Position numbers and translations under genes: made by a program. DNA of 64,000 nt from Cristatella mucedo (Eukaryota; Bryozoa; Phylactolaemata; Cristatellidae), in NCBI GenBank assembly GCA_009760855.2, contig WPIO01000035.1, positions 2,100,001 through 2,164,000 on the forward strand. The letters are read 5' to 3'. Below the pieces are notes generated by a model. That model did not search any database. It was not told where the DNA came from and saw only the letters and a list, made by a program, of their open reading frames with translations. How positions within the stretch are numbered: the first letter of the stretch is position 1; each line of letters starts with the position of its first letter. Positions 1 to 11,459 of the stretch are shown in pieces.

Positions 1-52
1 GAGCTAAAGCTTCTGACGCCAACTGTCTTCAGCCGAGGAATGGATCAGCTAG
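1..52 (-). mobile_element. LINE-B 3' coding fragment, cut by window edge
   Basis: The first ~50 bases match the copy at 32480-32530 closely (shared words AAAGCTTCTG and CAACNGTCTT, same order and spacing). On the minus strand of the longer copies this stretch lies just before the conserved GPRLWNSL-type C-terminal motif of a non-LTR retrotransposon ORF. Only the edge is visible, so length and integrity are unknown. Confidence 0.45.
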
Positions 53-1185
53 TTAATTGTCCATACTCTGATTCATGAATCAACTTAGAATTAATCTAAA
101 CACGGCTTTTATAACTTGATATGCTAAATAGCTCTATAGTAATTATACTTTGTTTGTATATCTTAATGACGTTTTGAATCTAAGTACTAACAACATTGAC
201 ACGCTTCCTTTACAGCACATTTAACGTACCTAACAATGAATTAGGTTCTTTGATGAGCAAAACAGTTGTGTTTTTACTTTTTTATATTTCTACTTGTTAA
301 GAGTACATTGTATAATCATAGGATACCTATCACTTAGGTCATAACCCGATAATAGGGGACTCGATTGACTGACTAATTACCTCTTAGCTACGAACTAAAC
401 CAAACTGACATCCATCTCTACCCGAAAACCTTTTAAGCCTACCAGACATATTCGTCTGGTCTTCTAATACCTAGCCAACAAATATTTTTGGTGTTTAGGC
501 TGTTAATCACTTAACCGTCAGTTATGATTTAATATATATGCCCTCAAATTCATTAATAAAATCTCGGGAGAGATTCCACAAACAGACAAATGTCAGTATT
601 GCTAATAATCTATTTTTTCGTGGACATAGAAATTAAATATTTATTAATATTGGAGGTAATTTTATTCAATTTCCACGTTCTGAAAAGTTGCTTCGCTTTT
701 GGGGGTTATTTGCAGAACGTTTAATGTTATATTGACTATGCAATAGATGCAGGAATAAAAATGCTAAAGTTACTTCTACACTGAGTTATGGCATTCTATT
801 CTGTTTGCAGTCGTCTATATAATCTTTGAAAAAACCGCAAAAGCCAGAGTCCATAGTAGAGAACTAATATTGCATAGAAAACGTGCAAAGACAATGGTTT
901 CTCGCTTGAAAATGCCAAGAACTAAAAGTACCTGACTTTAGCTACAGTCTGTAAGGGCCCGTCATTAAATGAGCTAAATGATGTGCCAGTTAGCACCTGA
1001 TGCTTACAAAAAGCAACAAAGCTGGAGAGTGCCACGGAAAAATGAGGTGAGGCAGGCGCTTTTATTTGGGACTTTAAATATGCACACACAATGTAATTCG
1101 CTACATTATTAATACAGGCATGTGAGTTACAGACTTTCTATGGGTTTGAACTTCAGTCCGATGAAAAATAAAATTTCGCTAAACA
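53..1185. other. AT-rich stretch, no feature seen
   Basis: No ORF of note, no repeat-family match and no RNA gene recognised. Composition is AT-rich with short homopolymer runs. Confidence 0.5.
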
Positions 1186-1443
1186 ATGTGGTACAGACTC
1201 GGGGCAAAGATAACGGTCAAGCCGACCCACACTAGTTCAACCACAATGTCAGATTGGTCAGCTTGTGCAAGCAACTGGAGTTCTTTTCATTTCGGGAAGA
1301 GAGGCTGTTTGAATCAAAATGACCTTAAATATGCCGCTATAAGGCTTAGAGAGAGGTGTTGTCCTTTAGCACTTTTGCCGTTGACGATTGCAGGAATAGA
1401 TCTGAAAAAGACCGAAAACAAACCAAAAATCTATGAAAATTGA
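1186..1443 (+). CDS. small Cys/Arg-containing ORF with SDWSAC motif (possible exon)
   Basis: This 85-codon frame reads SDWSACASNW, then GKRGC, then RLRERCC. The order of a Trp-x-x-Cys motif, a Gly-Lys-Arg-Gly-Cys segment and an Arg-rich stretch before Cys recalls a thrombospondin type-1 repeat, a disulphide-bonded extracellular module usually carried on phase-compatible exons. The canonical CGxG and most later cysteines are missing and the spacing is not typical, so the similarity may be chance. A possible 3' splice site (GTACAG) lies at 1191-1196; no convincing donor is seen at the end. It lies ~2.1 kb upstream of a terminal transmembrane exon on the same strand, which is the main reason to list it. 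Confidence 0.15.
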   Translation: MWYRLGAKITVKPTHTSSTTMSDWSACASNWSSFHFGKRGCLNQNDLKYAAIRLRERCCPLALLPLTIAGIDLKKTENKPKIYEN

Positions 1444-1599
1444 ACTCAAGATTAGCATAATTATTGCATGCGTTGTCCTTACAAAGATGTTGAGCGAAGA
1501 GAATGATTATTAGAATCTTAATCTAACCATTCATACTAAACGCTCTGTAAAGACTAAATACCTTTACATTTATCTTTGGAATCTCTTTTAATTGTATTT

Positions 1600-1637
<38 letters not shown>

Positions 1638-1662
1638 TTGTTTATTTATTTATTTATTTATA
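1600..1662. repeat. compound microsatellite (CA)n(TA)n(TTTA)n
   Basis: (CA)10 runs directly into (TA)8 and then TTTG/TTTA tetranucleotides. It sits at the low-coordinate end of the decayed minus-strand coding block at 1675-2611, where on the minus strand it would read as an A-rich (AAAT)n tail. Confidence 0.9.
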
Positions 1663-1674
1663 ATATTTTTTAAT

Positions 1675-2611
1675 ATATTAGCCGTCGGTCCCCTGTCCAG
1701 CTAGGGGTGCAGGTGCTTCCCGGGTCTGCGGGTTCAGGAACGGGACCACGTGGCTTCCGAGCCGGTAAAGGTGTTAACGGTGTGAAGCAGTGCCGCCTGA
1801 ATTCCTTCCTCTTCGGGCATAGGATTCTAATGTCAGCCTGGCCAACATCACTGTTTGGCCACCAGCTGCCGAAAACATCCACCACTCTGCGCCTCACCAT
1901 TGCCGACCCGCAGCTAGCGGTCAGGAAAGACCGGGCAACGGGCTTCGTATTTTACCAGTCTTGCTCCAGGCGGCCATGATCAGTGCATCATCCATGCTGT
2001 CGAACGGCAACGTCATAGCCAAGAATGCCATATCGGTGCCATCGTATATAGCTGGGTTCCGATTGAGAGTAAAACCAAAAGAAACAGGAAGATAAGGCTT
2101 GGCGACATGCAGTTGAGTCCAGTGGCCGGAAGAGCTTCGATTAGGTGGCTCAGAACCAAGTCGTGTCAGGCCGTAATTGCTTGCAGCATCGGCTGATAGC
2201 GGCTCAGCACGCGGAAATGGTTCTGGCTAAATAGCTCAAATAGCAAATAAAGATTACCTGCTGCCTCTAGATACACAAGTTGCAGCAGATAATCGTAACT
2301 GGGTATCACCGACTCCAAGTCCAGTTGGTACATGAACGAGCTGGCCCGTAACGACCGGCTAAGATCCGTGGTCAGGAGGTGACTGTGGGTGGCAAATCTG
2401 TCCATGGCCAGGCAGCAGCTGTCCCTTCCCAATACAGGCTGGGCCTCCCAGCACGGCCTTCGACGAGCCTGGCGAGCCTCCACAGCTTCAAAAACCACTC
2501 GCCACACGATGCAATGTTCAATGTTGGAACGGTTGAAGCACACACCCACACTTCAGGACTGGCCAGTGAGTCGCCGGAAGCCGCTTGAGTAACCTGTGCA
2601 CGGCCAACCAT
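1675..2611 (-). pseudogene. decayed coding block of unknown family with A-rich 3' tail
   Basis: The minus strand carries overlapping open stretches in all three frames, and the block is richer in GC than its surroundings. Frame one is open at 2549-2166 (127 codons; motifs SRSLRASSF, VIPSYDYLL and ELFSQNHFRVL). A second frame is open from about 2190 to 1930 (contains GHWTQLHVAKPYLPV and FDSMDDALIM). A third is open from about 1940 to 1670 (contains DVFGSWWPNSD, ending GDRRLIY). Shifting from frame to frame while staying protein-like suggests one ancestral ORF broken by indels. The block ends on the minus strand in an AT-only (AAAT)n tract, as expected of a retroposed copy. I do not recognise the family; it could be a retrotransposon 3' part or a processed pseudogene. 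Confidence 0.4.
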
Positions 2612-2619
2612 AGTGAGTA

Positions 2620-3588
2620 TGTATATACTAAGCTGCTTTAACTATTTGCGTTCTGGTAGGTCGTTAGCAAAAAGATGTATGTTAAAAAAATCATTTACTA
2701 ATAAGCAAAACTTCCAAGACTACATATAATTTACAGGGACTCTCAGGAGGCAACCCTGGGAAATCAAGTAAAGCAGCCAAAAGCTGATTTTTTGAGAAAA
2801 ATAATACATAGCTTGTCTTCATTCTGTTTTATGAATACCTACTTCATACTAGCTTCCTTAAAATGCAAGAATAGCCACTACCTCTAAAAGCCCTATCGAA
2901 CGCTACTCCAGTACTCACATTCGCTTAGGCATCGCGTGATACTTAATCTCTCAAAAGCTTATCAAAATAAAACTTCAATTATGTTTTCTAAACTGTAACT
3001 TATTTTGGGACTTTCTGCTCTAACATTGAGCCTCATGGTTTACCTCAAATGGTATGATCTAACTGTAGGCTATCCCACCTATCAAATTCCCATTAGAAAC
3101 CGAGCCCTTCAACTACTATTGCCATGTTCCGAACCAATGAAATCTTGTTTAGCCATTTGCCATATGGTTTAACCTTACAGCTGGTTCATAAGTCTCCAGC
3201 CTTGGTGTGTGATTTATTACCATGAATTGGGAGACGAATTAATGGATCATGATTTAAAAGATTAAATAGCATGGACCTGTCAATGATACCTTCAGCAGCA
3301 CGTATACCTAACACTACGATGATATGCCACACCAACCCAAATGGTTGCCAGATACCTTTTCTTGCAGTTGAATATTATGAAAAATAAGGACATTGATAAG
3401 TCTAAACTGCTTAGTGGATATATTTCCTAAATTCTTTTATTAAAGGTTAGTCACACTGTGACATCCGTGTGTTTTTGTGATCACTCGTTCGGTCTAAGGA
3501 ACTCTGACAAAGAAAATACCAACTAGAATTGATCTCTGGTCATAGAGAGCATAATGTGTAAAACTGCATTGTCCTATCTATCGTTTTA
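2620..3588. other. AT-rich stretch, probable intron 5' of terminal exon
   Basis: No ORF or repeat match seen. It ends in the polypyrimidine-AG of the acceptor at 3588-3589, so it is probably intronic sequence of the gene ending at 4023. Confidence 0.4.
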
Positions 3589-3589
3589 G

Positions 3590-4023
3590 ATGTTACATAT
3601 GTCGGGGTCTATTATGGTGTGCCCATAGCCTGTTCAGCTATTCTGATTGGTTACATTGCAATCTACAGCTTTTATAGGAAGTCAACGAGAGCTGCTGAGA
3701 CCACAAAATTTATGGGTTTACATAATCAGGAGAGTAGTGTGCCTTCTTTTTCAGCCAACAACTATTCCTACGCGAATCAAAGGGGTAATCCAATAGTCAC
3801 TAGCAATAGCTCAAGTCTTCATTCACTGAACTTAAGTTTACACCCATCCAGTTTTGTCAATAACTCCCATCACACTATGTCTAGCAATTATAGCAAGTCA
3901 CATCAACCATCTCAAATATCAACCAACCAATCTGGTGCGACAAAGTTATCTATCAGGTCTAGCAATAACAGCAGAAGGGCATCCAGTGTTTCGTTCTCTG
4001 ATCGTATCATGTATAGCACCTAG
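3590..4023 (+). CDS. 3'-terminal exon of a single-pass membrane protein (exon A)
   Basis: The exon begins after a consensus acceptor (pyrimidine-rich tract ending TTTTAG at 3588-3589) in phase 1 and reads 143 codons to TAG at 4021-4023. Its first ~35 residues contain YYGVPIACSAILIG and a further hydrophobic stretch, forming one ~22-residue transmembrane helix ended by the stop-transfer RKS. The rest is a cytoplasmic-type tail very rich in Ser and Asn, with RRASS near the C-terminus, a match to the PKA-type R-R-x-S phosphorylation consensus. AATAAA follows 84 bases after the stop. Phase-1 boundaries before the membrane exon are usual in type I receptors built from extracellular modules. The ectodomain is not identified, so the family is unknown. 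A paralogous exon lies at 57879-58072. Confidence 0.6.
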
Positions 4024-4106
4024 CGAATAGACAGTTTGTCAAGTCTATGTTCCATGAATGTTTTCGTGTAAGGAAGCATTATTTTTTCTTTCTTCAATAG
4101 ATAGCT

Positions 4107-4112
4107 AATAAA
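4107..4112 (+). terminator. polyadenylation signal AATAAA for exon A
   Basis: Canonical hexamer 84 bases downstream of the stop codon of exon A. T-rich sequence lies just before it; no other coding feature is nearby. Confidence 0.5.
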
Positions 4113-4129
4113 GATTTACATTCGTACTA

Positions 4130-5135
4130 GTACTTGATTCAAATATATCCTAAGTTACGATCACTCTAATTGTAGCCCAATAATTGTGATACACCACAAA
4201 GATGACGATGTGTGATCTATAGAGTTCGCGTATTTCGCCTGTTATTTTCCGCTCTGGCTGCTTGAGATAAAGTCGGGTGTACACAGCATGTATATGCAAA
4301 TGGGGGATGCTGCTTAGGCTGCCAGTGGGCTATACAAACTCTTCTATGTAACACCCACCTATTTTTGTAGCTTTGCAGAGTTACAGTCGTACATGTGTTT
4401 TACAACATAGCCCTCGAAGAATGTTCATCGACGTCAAGAGTTGGCGTACTAATTATGTTTCTGTCATATTTTCAGCAAGCTGGCTGTTACCATTAACTGC
4501 ACGGGCTTGCGATCAAGATTTCCTTTTCTTTCATGCACATTTAATATGTAATTCCTATTTTTAAACATACCTAGCTTTGCAGCCAGGAGAGATTCGCCTG
4601 ATAAGAACTAGCTACATTTAAGTAAATTAGTAAATCAGTTGTGCAATGAATCTACTTTACGGACGACTAACTTGGGATCTATCCTGAAGCAGGTCAGCTT
4701 GAATTGACTCACTACTATTTGGTCTTTTTTTGGCTTTTACATCTCAAAACTGGATGCTTATAACATATTTACGCTTTCTTTGACTGTAAAAACAAAACTG
4801 TTTCGTTTGGCTACGCTTAGACTGGAGAGTCCCTTGATATTACTACTCAGCTAGTGCTTACAAACTTAGCCCTGTTCTTTACATAATTTATTGATGCCCG
4901 AGCTCTGATTGGGATACGAACTTCAGTACGAGGTCACTCGTGACCTCCTTAAATGTAGACATTGAGGTGGTCCATGGAATGGAGAGACGGGATTAAAGTG
5001 GGAAAGATGCAATCTTTGGGATGGATTATTTGTTCTTGTCAAGCTTGTTTACAAAGAAGCTATGAAGCGATCAGCTAGATATGAGCAGTTTTAGAACTAA
5101 GTAGCTAAGATTATTTGTCTTAACCATTGCAATAT
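4130..5135. other. intergenic stretch, no feature seen
   Basis: A 63-codon frame at 4373-4564 has no recognisable motif and is likely chance. Nothing else was found. Confidence 0.4.
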
Positions 5136-5139
5136 TAAG

Positions 5140-5420
5140 ATTACAACACTTCTCAGCTGTCTGCACTGGCTCCCAATAAAGTAGAGTACGACTTAATAGC
5201 TCTGCAGCAAACTTGGAACGGTCTTTTTCTCATAGTCCAGCAACTCTGACTCATCTGATGCTAAATATGGCATCTCTATTATCGCCCTGCTGGCATAATT
5301 TATTTACCTTTCACTCGAACTGACTTCAGACACCTTCGTATACTCTGACAATATTTCTTAATCTTAGAAGACTTGTGATTCGCAACAGCAACCCTTTTCA
5401 TGATGCCCTTACCTGTATTG
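5140..5420 (+). mobile_element. possible degenerate LINE C-terminal fragment
   Basis: Conceptual translation gives LSALAPNK- or LHWLPIK-like words in different frames, the latter matching the conserved LHWLPVKQRI segment of LINE-A at 12390. About 200 bases downstream is a weak R-rich segment where a LINE C-terminus would be. Frames are badly broken and the assignment is tentative. Confidence 0.2.
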
Positions 5421-5965
5421 TGAATCAAGAAACTATCCGGTTACTTGTAACATTTGATGTAAATTGTTCTGCTCTGGAATGCAAACTTAGGATTGGTGTG
5501 CATTATTTCTGCCTCTAGCACCTCTTTTGGGCACCCAATTTCTAATCCCAGAATCCCTAGCACTAAGTTTTTTATTAAATGAACTCAACTGCACATGTTT
5601 CCAGTAACGTCAATTGCTCATTTCATGCTTCGTCTAGATATTTTAAAGACAAATCGGAAATCCGAGCAATCAATCAACCAATCTAGAATGACCCAGTTAT
5701 TTGGAAAGTTCCTCTATAACGGCAGAGAGGCATCCAGTGTATGGTCTTTATGCATATAAAAGGCATCAGCTAGCTAACATTGAGTTCTTAGAGTACATCC
5801 TACTTAAGGATATTGGTCTGAGGAAACATGTTTCCCATTCTTTACAAATACCAAAATTGTTTCTGAAGTTACCCATTATTTCATTCAAATACACCATCAA
5901 TTTCATGACTCCAAAATGTGTTTGAAATTACTAAAGTAAACTGAAACTAAGATAACTTATCGTTT

Positions 5966-6155
5966 AATAATAATAATAATAATGTACTTCATAAAGTGCC
6001 CTCAGAGAACTTGATCTCTTTCTAGGCCCTTTACATTTGCTGCAAACGTAAATGCAATTAAATGGTAAGTAAAATCATGCTTGAAAAACAAACAAAATGA
6101 ATAACATAGTTAGGGGTGACATGCCCAGGGTCAGCATGCAAATTTTTTGAATTAC
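5966..6155 (-). mobile_element. LINE-A 3' end, 5'-truncated
   Basis: Starts with (TAA)n, then the inverted form of the LINE-A terminal hairpin (AAGTGCCCTCAGAGAAC ... GGCCCTTTACATTTGCTGC). It continues through the 3' UTR words AAATCATGCTTGAAAAAC and AGGGTCAGCATGC, which also occur at 34800-34880. This is only the last ~190 bases of the element, a typical 5'-truncated insertion. Confidence 0.8.
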
Positions 6156-6274
6156 TTTTGGTCGATCGTTTTTACTTGTCCAGATTTTTAAGATAAAGTC
6201 AGTTTACTAACGTCTTAAAAAACCACTTAAAATCAGTATCCCTAAAATCCTGTATTTTTATTTGAAAGTAGTGT

Positions 6275-6660
6275 AAAATAATGCAATGTAATGTATCTCT
6301 GTGTGTTAACTCAGCAGTAGTTTCCATATCCAACTTGAAGCCTAAGTACTGTATCTCCTTCTCTAAGTCCACGAAGACGATGTGAGTTTTACTCAGAGGA
6401 TTTGTGTACAGCTCACTACCAGCCTGGAAGGATTTTCTTGTGATTTCATTAGCCGAAAGACTTTATCTCACGCAACTATGAGAAACTTAGAAGGATAGCT
6501 GAGTCGGGATGTCTGTAGAGGTAGTGAGTAGTATGAAAGTGGCAACTCAGAAAGGTGGGAAATGGTGTTCGATAGTCGGCAGCCGGAGATTATTTATTAG
6601 TTATTAGTTATTAGTTTATGTGGCATAGGAATTGTGGAAGTTAGTTTGGCTATCTAAAAC
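6275..6660 (-). mobile_element. LINE-B 3' end fragment
   Basis: Aligns in order with the copy at 32165-32530: the terminal TGCAATGTAATGTATCTC, then the GGTGGGAAATGGTGT / CGATAGTCGGCA region, then CATAGGAATTGTGG. On the minus strand this is the LINE ORF C-terminus followed by the 3' UTR, ending in repeated ATTACATT. A short TTAGTTA triplication at ~6597-6616 interrupts it. Confidence 0.6.
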
Positions 6661-7016
6661 CTCCAAAGAATAAGCTTCCTTTGCCAATGATGTTCAGGCG
6701 GAGTAATTAAAAAGCTGGTTTTTCGTCTATACAGGAGCTGAGGGCACGAGGTGGGTTAAACTGTTATTGTTGATCAGCTAGATATAAAAAAGCCAAGCCA
6801 TGTTGGGCCGTGTGAGTCATTGCAGGAACTTAGCTCCGTATTCCTTTATCAACATGCAGCCATACAAGTTATTTTACCAAAGAAGACACGAGATCAAGCC
6901 TCTGGAAATTGGTAAACTAGCCATGCAGTTATTAATGATCAGTTTCAGTTGTCTAGTGAATTTTTTTCCACAGCTCAGCTAAAAATAATTACTATACTCT
7001 GGTCGTCTAGACCCTA

Positions 7017-7770
7017 TTCCAGCTGTCCTGCTTCAACGATGCATTGATCGGCTGCAGTCATGCATAAATAAAATCACGCATGTTTAATTAGCCTCACATT
7101 GTGTTCCAGCAGGTTTCAAAAAGCCGCAGTTAGGCCACTACTTAAGGAAACAATACTAGACCAAGAGAACTTGAGCAACTTCCACCCAATCTTCCTCCTA
7201 TTGTTCCTATCAAAGATGCTATAAAGACTAGTGGCAAACCAGCTAAACTCACGTGTTTAAACTTTAAACATTACCATAAAGTTTTAGTTCATTTTTTAAG
7301 CTCATTGCATCACAGAGTCAGTATTGCTTCGGACGCAAAATGACCCACTTAGGAATATTTATTTAGGTAGAGTATGTCTACTTTTTTTCGCAACTTTTTA
7401 GCAACTTTTGATAAACTTGATCATCAAGTCCTTCTTGACCGCCTCTGATCTCGCTGGGGCATCCCTGGCACTGCATTATAATGGTTAAGGGCCTACCTTA
7501 GTGTGAACCTCCGGAATATTGATATGAATGAACGAATATAATCAAATAAATCTCTGAAATATGGGGTACTTCAGGGATCTGTGCATGGCTTCTCCCTCTT
7601 GCCGGTGTGATGGCCAGGCAAAATTTAGGCTTTCACTTCTCTGAAGATTACACTAAGCTGTACTTTTTCTTAGATGCCTACTAGAATTCAAGAAGACCGA
7701 GATCTCTCAACTGCATAGCCGCATGTAATGATGATATCGGCAATGTGGATGGCAGCAAACTTCCGACTGT
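7017..7770 (+). mobile_element. LINE-A reverse-transcriptase remnant
   Basis: A diverged copy of 11220-11990. In order, one can follow the LLQRCIDRL segment, the AGFKK / VRPLLKETIL segment, NFHPIFLL (ancestral NYRPVSLL), then a degenerate FDKLDHQVLLDRL (RT palm), KYGVLQGSVHG (ancestral YGVPQGSVLG), and FHFSEDYTKLY where the catalytic YADD should be. The aspartate motif is mutated to SEDY, and stops and frameshifts are frequent. It stops just after the palm motifs where a minus-strand LINE-B remnant begins. Confidence 0.75.
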
Positions 7771-7779
7771 TTAAATGGC

Positions 7780-8345
7780 AAATACAGCTAGAATCGTCAG
7801 CATTGAAGTGATAGCCTATGCATAGCAATGAATAACATTCTCAGAGGTTGAGTAGAAATAAAGAACTGCAAAGCACAATTAACGGACTCTTGAGGGACTC
7901 CACAAATGACGTGTCTGATGGATGAGACCTGACACCTACCCAATACGAATTGAATAGTTACGGTCAAGTGTGATGTCAACCATGCCAATGCGTCGTGCGT
8001 CGACCGAGGTTTGCTCTCAATTTTATAAGTAAGATATCGCGATCGAATGGGATGAATCTTGCTGATAGATCTGATAGATTGAATCCCGCTGATAGATCTA
8101 GATAGCATTGTTAGAGCAGCGAAATTCTAGCTATCCAGATAAATGCATTGGGTGTCATTAGTTACAATGACCAGAGTAGTTTATTAGAATGCTGCCACTT
8201 GATTACTGATGGAAACTTTTCTGACATTTAATTGTATTCAATGTGCACTACCAGCTGCTTAGCGACAATGTCTTCAAGAATCTTCGGCACACAAAAAAGA
8301 AGTGAAACTGGGCCATAGTTTGCAAGGACCTCCGTTTTTTATCCA
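7780..8345 (-). mobile_element. LINE-B reverse-transcriptase remnant
   Basis: On the minus strand, near 8333-8240, the translation reads LANYGPVSLLFCVPKILEDI, the classic NYRPVSLL-KILE motif of non-LTR RTs. Further on come DLSARFIPFDRDILL (ancestral DLSAAFDTIDH), then HVICGVPQESV (ancestral VxxGVPQGSV) at about 7900, and YHFNADD (ancestral YADD) near the end. Motifs fall in more than one frame with several stops, so it is dead. A 103-codon open piece (7797-8108) holds the GVPQ part. Sequence divergence from LINE-A indicates a separate family. Confidence 0.65.
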
Positions 8346-8399
8346 GGCTTTTAAGTAGCTGTCGAAGATTGCCGTAGATCCTGACATACATTCGCTAGC

Positions 8400-8645
8400 A
8401 AGCGGACTTAATCTCACTCATCAAACGAAAATTGAGAAGTATAGCAGAGTCAATAGGGCTGATAGGTTATAAAATATTACTAAAGTATCGGTTCAGGAAA
8501 TCTAATAAGGATTTGGTGTGCACCCGGTAGCTTGCTTGAGAATCGCTTCGTTGCATAGGAATCGTGAGAGTGCGCTCCACAGACTACGACCAGCTCAGCG
8601 AAAGCTGATCAAACATTCGTCCCCAATCGTCTTCGAGCGAAGAAA
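8400..8645 (-). mobile_element. LINE-B 3' end fragment (second copy)
   Basis: Matches the minus-strand C-terminal segment of the 32165-32530 copy (ATAGGAATCGTGAGAGTGCGCTCCACAG-like stretch, then AGCGAAAGC and GTCTTCGAGCGAAGAAA). It lies upstream (on the minus strand) of RT sequence, so it cannot be the end of the neighbouring RT remnant and must be a separate insertion or a rearranged piece. Confidence 0.5.
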
Positions 8646-10232
8646 CTTAATGGCTAATTTATGGACCCAAGATATTATAGTGCCACGAGAAGGCTAAAAC
8701 TGGTGCAGTATTGTATATAGTTACGAAGCATCCAAGCTGCGGCTGGCCTACAGTTTCCACATAAGAAACCTTTATGTCAACCTATTGACCATAATATGAA
8801 TCAGCTAATCCATGTTTTTTGTTACTGGCTCAACAGCTAGATGCTTGGCAGTTGTAGAGAAGCACTGCAACCTAAAATAGTAAGAGATCTGAGCTGATAA
8901 CAGATTGGTCTGCTATTAAAATGCTGAACAGTGCCATCTGTTGAACAGCTTCGAGAAGGCTTTATCGTGTGAGTTCTATCGCAGCAACTTATGTAATGCC
9001 ATCATGGAGAGCGGACCAACATTGTGCCGGCGGAATCAGCGACGAATCTATCTTTAACCAAAAACGGCGAATCAATCTCTCCGAGAAATATAAGTCCGTT
9101 TATGGAGCCTTGTCGAGGCGTGACGAGAAATAATCGTCAGGCAATCCCTTTTATTTGGGAATAATTTACTGTTCAGCTCCAAGCTGATACTCGTACAGGT
9201 CCTGCTACAATGAGCCAAGCCTGGCTATATGACAACATCAAGCTCCAACACAGCAAATCCACTACATACTTTCCTAAAAACAGTAAATGTTGGTGAAAGC
9301 AGCCTGCCTTGCCCATTGCATAGTAAGTTCATTTTCAAGAGGGCCATTTCATCGGGTGTATTTGGTAGCAGTAGCACCAGAACGAACGTGCTCTCAACCT
9401 TGCTAGTATGTTCTCGCTTATATGGTACTATCACCACTCATTCTTTCGGTTAAAGCCCTTATGTTTTACCAAAGAAAAACTGAAAACCCGCCGTAAAGAT
9501 ACGAGCATTGTATTTCTCACACAGGCATGATTCGGGAACTCTGAGCATTCAGATATTTAGTATACTTTACATTTAAGCATAAGGTGGACAGAAAATCCAG
9601 AGTTTATTCGCAATCGAGATTGCTAAGCTCTCTACTTTTCAAGGACTATTATCCTACAGCCTTTTGAAAATTTTAGTTACGAAACATCTCAATGATTGGC
9701 AGTGTGCCCAGCTGATTCTATAATCTTGAAAGAGTGACTCCGGCAAGCAGAATTAACTGCTGGGCTGTAGTGGTAGCTAGCTTTAACAAACCCTCAGCTG
9801 GCTACAGTTGGAATGATCTTACTCTGTTTAGCATTACCTTGTAGCTAGACGCTACATATCGAGGTCACTCAGTAACTTTTTATCTTATATAACTATTAGA
9901 TTGAGCATATCTTATTTTAGGACAAAGAATCTCGATCAGCCAGGCTGTTGTTAAGTATTAGGACTAGTTGCAAGCTATGCAAAAGCTCAACCTCACAGTG
10001 ACCATGGTCAACCCTATAATGGCCCTACCCCAATGCTTAGCCTATCTGCCCTACACTGTTCAAACTCTCTAAGCTCTAATTCGACCAGTATAATTTATGT
10101 GTAACGGTTATAGTCTGCTGTGTAGACGGTCCTTGGCCTTAACCATGCTCGTCTGCTATCGAAGCTGGATTTGTGGTAAAGACTTGAATACACTACATAC
10201 AACTCCAAGTTCATCGATAGGATATAATTTCG
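8646..10232. other. intergenic stretch, no feature seen
   Basis: Overlapping short frames occur on both strands at 9225-9453 without recognisable motifs. No repeat-family match. Confidence 0.4.
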
Positions 10233-10253
10233 CTCTCTCTCTCTCTCTCTCTC

Positions 10254-10298
<45 letters not shown>
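10233..10298. repeat. (CT)n microsatellite
   Basis: A 66-base CT tract interrupted once by CCCC. It explains the RERERE and LSLSLS frames on the two strands. Confidence 0.95.
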
Positions 10299-10303
<5 letters not shown>

Positions 10304-10789
10304 GCACTGCTGCGATAACAAGACAATTATAAATTTGGAATGACTAAAAATTGAAGTGTGCAGCTGAGCTTATTAAGCTAAGACCATATTTTAATAACAC
10401 CTGTCACAAAGATTGGCTCTAGGAAAAAATATTTTGAGGATGAATTTGAAAGAGTAGAATCAACTACATCAAAGACTGGTGAGAACAAATGCTAAAGTAA
10501 CATAAGATCCTCTTCTAAGCATTAGTCTTTATAAAGACCACCACAGCTGTCGCTTATGCATGCATTTATTGATAGGATAATCTATACAAATGCAAAATGT
10601 TCCAGTAGACTGGTCTTTTTCCAATGTTTCAGGACAGGAATGCTGTGAAAGCCTTCGACAATGTCAACGTCGATTCTCAACTTGCAAAATGGTTTATGCT
10701 AAGGAGGTAAGAGCTATTTCCTTAATAAAATACTGCACTTTGAATATTCTCACAGAATTGACGACAGGGTCATATGAACATCAACTGAA
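10299..10789. other. stretch before the main LINE, no feature seen
   Basis: No clear LINE-A homology is visible before about 10790, so this is taken as flank; the true 5' limit of the element may lie inside it. Confidence 0.3.
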
Positions 10790-11459
10790 CTAACTGTCCA
10801 TCGACAGGCATATGAAGACTACTGTAGGTCGTACCAATCGATCCTAACAAAGACCAAGTCTAGCTTCTATAGAAACATTGTTGAATCACAGATGCACAAT
10901 CCAAAAATACTTATGTCGACAATAAACAATCTCCCCAACCGTTCCCAGATTAGCTCCTTACCTGATGATCCTTGTGATGATCTAGCCGATTGCTTCTCTC
11001 GATTGTTTGTGCAGAAGATAGACAAGATCAGGGAATCCAACCCTGCGATGACCGCCTCCCCACTAGAATGCTGCTCCTCGGTTCCAGGCTGCCCCTCAAT
11101 ATCTGCATTTAAGCAGGTCACTAGTGATCTAGTCCATAAGTTCAAAGTAAACCTAAATTTCTCAACCAAAGATGACAGCAAGTCCTCTGGACCCAATTCC
11201 CACTGCCCTGCTCATACGTTGCATTGATCTGCTGCTGCCGTGCATAACTAACATCATTAATATGTCATAAGCTTCAGGTCATGTCCCAGCACCTTTCAAA
11301 AGAGGTGTAGTCAGGCCACTTCTCAAGAAAGCGACATTAGAGCATGATAACTTAAGCAACTACCGCCCAGTCTCCCTTCTACCATTCCTATCAAAGGTAC
11401 TGGAACGGGTCGAGGCAGACCAGCTGAACTCATACATCGAAACCTGACACCTTGCTAGT

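Noticed and set aside
5943-6000. (TAA)n tracts as independent microsatellites
   Set aside because: They are the tails of LINE-A copies, shown by the adjoining hairpin.
10095-10318. Two ORFs with RERERE and LSLSLS runs
   Set aside because: Pure translation of the (CT)n microsatellite.
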